NCBI GenBank assembly: GCA_903952805.1
Contig: CAJBHN010000726.1
Span: 1 to 8,157 of the forward strand
DNA length: 8,157 nt
Source: an uncultured Myxococcales bacterium
Lineage (GTDB): Bacteria > Myxococcota > UBA727 > VGSZ01
Reading direction: 5' to 3'
Positions 6,430 through 8,157 of this stretch are shown here, piece by piece. A program made the translations under genes and the position numbers. How positions within the stretch are numbered: the first letter of the stretch is position 1; each line of letters begins with the position of its first letter. The notes under the pieces are model-generated. The model did no database searches and was not told the origin of the DNA. It saw nothing but the letters and a program-made list of their open reading frames with translations.

Positions 6430-6572
6430 TGAGTCAGGATAGAACGACCAATCCCGGTTTCGGTAGCGTGCGCCAATCTTGAACAGATCCAGCGCCAGCG
6501 TCCGGGCCCGACGTCCCAGTATGCCGGTCTTTACGATGTATGGCACTCGCGGGTCGTTTCAGGGTGCTTTCC

Positions 6573-7178
6573 ATGTCGCTGACTGCTGCTGACCCTGCCG
6601 TGGCATCGATTCCCGTCGACGACGGGCTGCGGGCGTTGTTTGACCGGGCCCGGGGCGGCGACGCCGCTGCCCTCGACCAGCTCTGTCGCACCATGCGGCC
6701 CCGCCTCTATCGCAGCGCCTGGTCCATTCTGCGCGACCGCGACGAAGCCGACGACGTGGCCCAGGAGGCCCTTGTGAGGGCCGTCACGCGCCGGTTGCTG
6801 TTTCTCGGCACGGGCAGCGTGGCCGGCTGGATGACCCGCATCGCGGTCAACCTCGCCAAGAATCGGCGCCGGGACCACCAGCGCCGCGGCGACATCACCG
6901 CCGGCGCCCTGCCAGAAGAACTCGTGGCCCGGGGCGCCCTCGCTGCCGACTTCGACGCCCCCGACGTCGTCGTCCTCGACGCCCTCGACCGCACCCGGCT
7001 GCTCAACGCCGTCACGTCCCTGTCCGAGCGGCAGCGCGACGTGGTGCGCCTGCGAGCCATCGCTGGCCTCGACTTCAAGGCCGTCGCCGACACCCTCGGC
7101 ATCAGCGAAGAAAACGCGCGCGTCACGTTTTCGCAGGCCAAAAAGAAGCTGACGACCTTGCTCCGAGGTGCCCCATGA
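6573..7178 (+). CDS. ECF-type RNA polymerase sigma factor (sigma-70 family)
   Basis: This 201-residue protein has the two-domain layout of extracytoplasmic-function sigma factors, which direct RNA polymerase to stress or envelope-response promoters. Region 2 covers about residues 20-101, including YRSAWSILRDRDEADDVAQEAL (46-67), the usual region 2.1-2.2 segment that contacts the core enzyme, and GWMTRIAVNLAKNRRRD (85-101), equivalent to regions 2.3-2.4. A variable linker (102-138) precedes region 4 (about 139-197), with LLNAVTSLSERQRDVVRLR and the helix-turn-helix GLDFKAVADTLGISEENARVTFSQAKKKL, which recognises the -35 element. The start at 6573 has AGGG eight bases upstream; an ATG at 6540 would add 11 residues. 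The stop overlaps the start of the next gene as ATGA, so the membrane protein downstream is translationally coupled and is the likely anti-sigma partner. An imperfect ECF-like site, TGAAC then 14 bases then CGTC (6480-6502), lies upstream, but autoregulation is unproven. Confidence 0.93.
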   Translation: MSLTAADPAVASIPVDDGLRALFDRARGGDAAALDQLCRTMRPRLYRSAWSILRDRDEADDVAQEALVRAVTRRLLFLGTGSVAGWMTRIAVNLAKNRRRDHQRRGDITAGALPEELVARGALAADFDAPDVVVLDALDRTRLLNAVTSLSERQRDVVRLRAIAGLDFKAVADTLGISEENARVTFSQAKKKLTTLLRGAP

Positions 7179-7609
7179 CAAGCCCTGACCTCGTGCCCCC
7201 CCCACCTCGCCGCACCGACGATGCCTTCGCCCTCTCGGTCCAGAGCGACGTTGCCGCCATCATCGGGGCCCGCTCCCGGTGGCGGGTGTGGACCCTCGTC
7301 GCCCTGCCGACCACCGCGCTGGTCGCGGCCGCCGTCCTGCTGACGGTGGGGGGCGGCGAGCCCGTTGTCGCCGACAGCGCCATGGGTTCCATGGTGACGG
7401 CCCGGTTGGGGGGTGCCGCCGACGCCGCCGACTTCGACGACGACTTCGACAACGACTTCGCCATCGACGACGTCAGCGACGATGACCTGGTCGCCTTCGC
7501 CGACGTTGATCCGCCGGTGGCATTTGCGTTTCAGGAGCTCGACGGGTCGTCAGAGCAAGACCTCGCCGCCGTTGAACACGCCTTCGATCACGCCATTCGC
7601 CATCTCTGA
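7175..7609 (+). CDS. Single-pass membrane protein with Asp-rich tail, putative anti-sigma factor
   Basis: This 144-residue protein overlaps the sigma gene by four bases (ATGA) and has GAGG six bases before its start, so it is made together with the sigma factor. A short cytoplasmic part (1-37; Pro-rich, then DDAFALSVQSDVAAIIGARSR) precedes one membrane segment at about 38-58 (VWTLVALPTTALVAAAVLLTV). The outside part is strongly acidic: between residues 87 and 113 about half the residues are Asp, in FDDDFDNDF and DDVSDDDLVAFADVD. It ends with a predicted helix, EQDLAAVEHAFDHAIRHL. Position, size and topology fit an anti-sigma factor like CnrY, whose short cytoplasmic segment clamps the sigma factor. 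There is no HxxxCxxC zinc-binding anti-sigma motif, and no sequence family is recognised. The acidic tail could bind cations, or contact the basic Spy-like protein encoded next. The gene is secure; the anti-sigma role is inferred from context. Confidence 0.75.
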   Translation: MTSPDLVPPPPRRTDDAFALSVQSDVAAIIGARSRWRVWTLVALPTTALVAAAVLLTVGGGEPVVADSAMGSMVTARLGGAADAADFDDDFDNDFAIDDVSDDDLVAFADVDPPVAFAFQELDGSSEQDLAAVEHAFDHAIRHL

Positions 7610-7638
7610 CCACCGACGTCCTGACTCTGGAGAACCCC

Positions 7639-8157
7639 ATGCAGACGATTCGCTCTCTTGCCTTGCTCCTCGCCGCTGTGCTCGTCGTCCCCACCATCGC
7701 CGTGGCCACCGAGGCGCCGCCCTCGCCCGCCGCCGATCCGGTTCAGGACCGCCGCCATGGCAAGCACGGCGCCGGAGGCCGGGGCGAACGCCTGTCCAAG
7801 CTGCCGCCGGAACAGCGCTCGGCGCTGCGCGAACGCGTCAAGGGCAAGATCCAGACCTACCTCACCGTCGAGCTCTCCTCGCGGGCGGGTCTCGACGAGA
7901 AAAAGAGCCTCCAGCTGGGCTCCGCCATCAAGGCCCACCTGGAGCGCAAGGAGGCCGCCCGCGGCGGGCGTCGCGAGGCTGTCGCCAAGCTGCGAGAGCT
8001 GGTCGACGGCAAGGCCGCCGATGCCGCGCTGAAGAGCCAGATGAAGGCCGTCATCGATATGCACAACAAGCAAGAGGCTCTCGACACCCTGCTCGACGAA
8101 ACATCGCGCTTTCTGACCCCGACGGAGCAGGCCCGGATGCTGGTGGCCCTGCCTGAC
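7639..8157 (+). CDS. Spy/CpxP/CnrX-like periplasmic protein (3' end outside window)
   Basis: The frame runs from the ATG at 7639 to the window edge without a stop (173 residues seen). GGAG at 7629-7632 lies six bases before the start, and the preceding gene ends 29 bases upstream. Residues 1-24 form a signal peptide (MQTIRSLALLLAAVLVVPTIAVA, with cleavage probable after AVA). A short Pro/Ala and basic spacer follows, then a mainly helical, charge-rich body: LPPEQRSALRERVKGKIQTYL, GLDEKKSLQLGSAIKAHLERK, and FLTPTEQARMLVALPD at the edge. The LTPTEQAR segment matches the LTxxQ-type motif of the Spy/CpxP/CnrX group of periplasmic chaperones and metal or envelope-stress sensors. With the ECF sigma gene and the membrane protein, it completes a three-gene order like CnrH, CnrY and CnrX. 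It may sense a periplasmic signal or be a chaperone product of the regulon. No clear Cys or His metal cluster is visible in the part seen. Confidence 0.8.
   Translation, partial: MQTIRSLALLLAAVLVVPTIAVATEAPPSPAADPVQDRRHGKHGAGGRGERLSKLPPEQRSALRERVKGKIQTYLTVELSSRAGLDEKKSLQLGSAIKAHLERKEAARGGRREAVAKLRELVDGKAADAALKSQMKAVIDMHNKQEALDTLLDETSRFLTPTEQARMLVALPD

Noticed and set aside
6480..6502. Possible ECF-type promoter (TGAAC, 14 bases, CGTC) upstream of the sigma gene
   Set aside because: It resembles -35/-10 elements of ECF-dependent promoters, but the match is short, the spacing is at the low end and no second copy supports it. Transcription-start mapping and a search for the same motif before other genes would decide.
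7413..8156. Plus-strand frame of 247 codons overlapping the acidic protein and the Spy-like gene
   Set aside because: Its product is Pro/Thr- then Arg-rich. It is the shifted frame of two genes that have good ribosome sites, a membrane segment, a signal peptide and an LTxxQ-like motif.

Overview
The window is very GC-rich, with strong G/C bias at third codon positions. It carries genes of types common in large-genome Gram-negative bacteria: a tandem SGNH (GDSL-type) protein paired with a membrane-bound O-acyltransferase, a single-domain response regulator, and an ECF sigma factor with a membrane partner and a Spy-like periplasmic protein. This fits a Myxococcota or related deltaproteobacterial lineage. 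That placement is inferred from gene style and composition only. There are no rRNA or tRNA genes, no transposases and no CRISPR array.

Layout. (1) 1-417, plus strand: the C-terminal part of a probably exported, beta-rich protein. (2) 560-925, minus strand: a small protein with two membrane segments, convergent with the first gene. (3) 926-1218: a divergent intergenic region with overlapping inverted repeats at 1111-1134. (4) 1219-4425, plus: a 1068-residue membrane-anchored protein with two SGNH-hydrolase-like domains, overlapping (5) 4412-5833, plus: a complete MBOAT O-acyltransferase of the AlgI type. (6) 5834-5901: a convergent gap with a hairpin. (7) 5902-6402, minus: a response-regulator receiver protein. 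(8) 6403-6572: a divergent gap with a 14-bp perfect palindrome. (9) 6573-7178, 7175-7609 and 7639-8157 (runs off the window), plus: ECF sigma factor, single-pass membrane protein with an acidic tail, and Spy/CpxP-like periplasmic protein.

How the genes may work together. The SGNH-MBOAT pair looks like a two-gene surface acylation machine. The MBOAT protein would pass an acyl group (usually acetyl) across the inner membrane, and the anchored periplasmic SGNH protein would place it on, or remove it from, an envelope polymer, as in the AlgI/AlgJ/AlgX and PatA/PatB systems. Its distinctive points are two SGNH domains in one chain and the loss of the Asp of the GDS motif in both (GNS in the first, GAS in the second), while all candidate catalytic Ser, Asn, Asp and His residues remain. 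The sigma-factor group is laid out like a CnrH/CnrY/CnrX envelope-stress or metal-sensing module, but its putative anti-sigma protein has no zinc-binding anti-sigma motif and carries an unusual Asp-rich periplasmic tail.

The most unusual parts are the tandem SGNH-MBOAT pair and the acidic anti-sigma candidate. Both are variants of known themes; no wholly unrecognisable system was seen.
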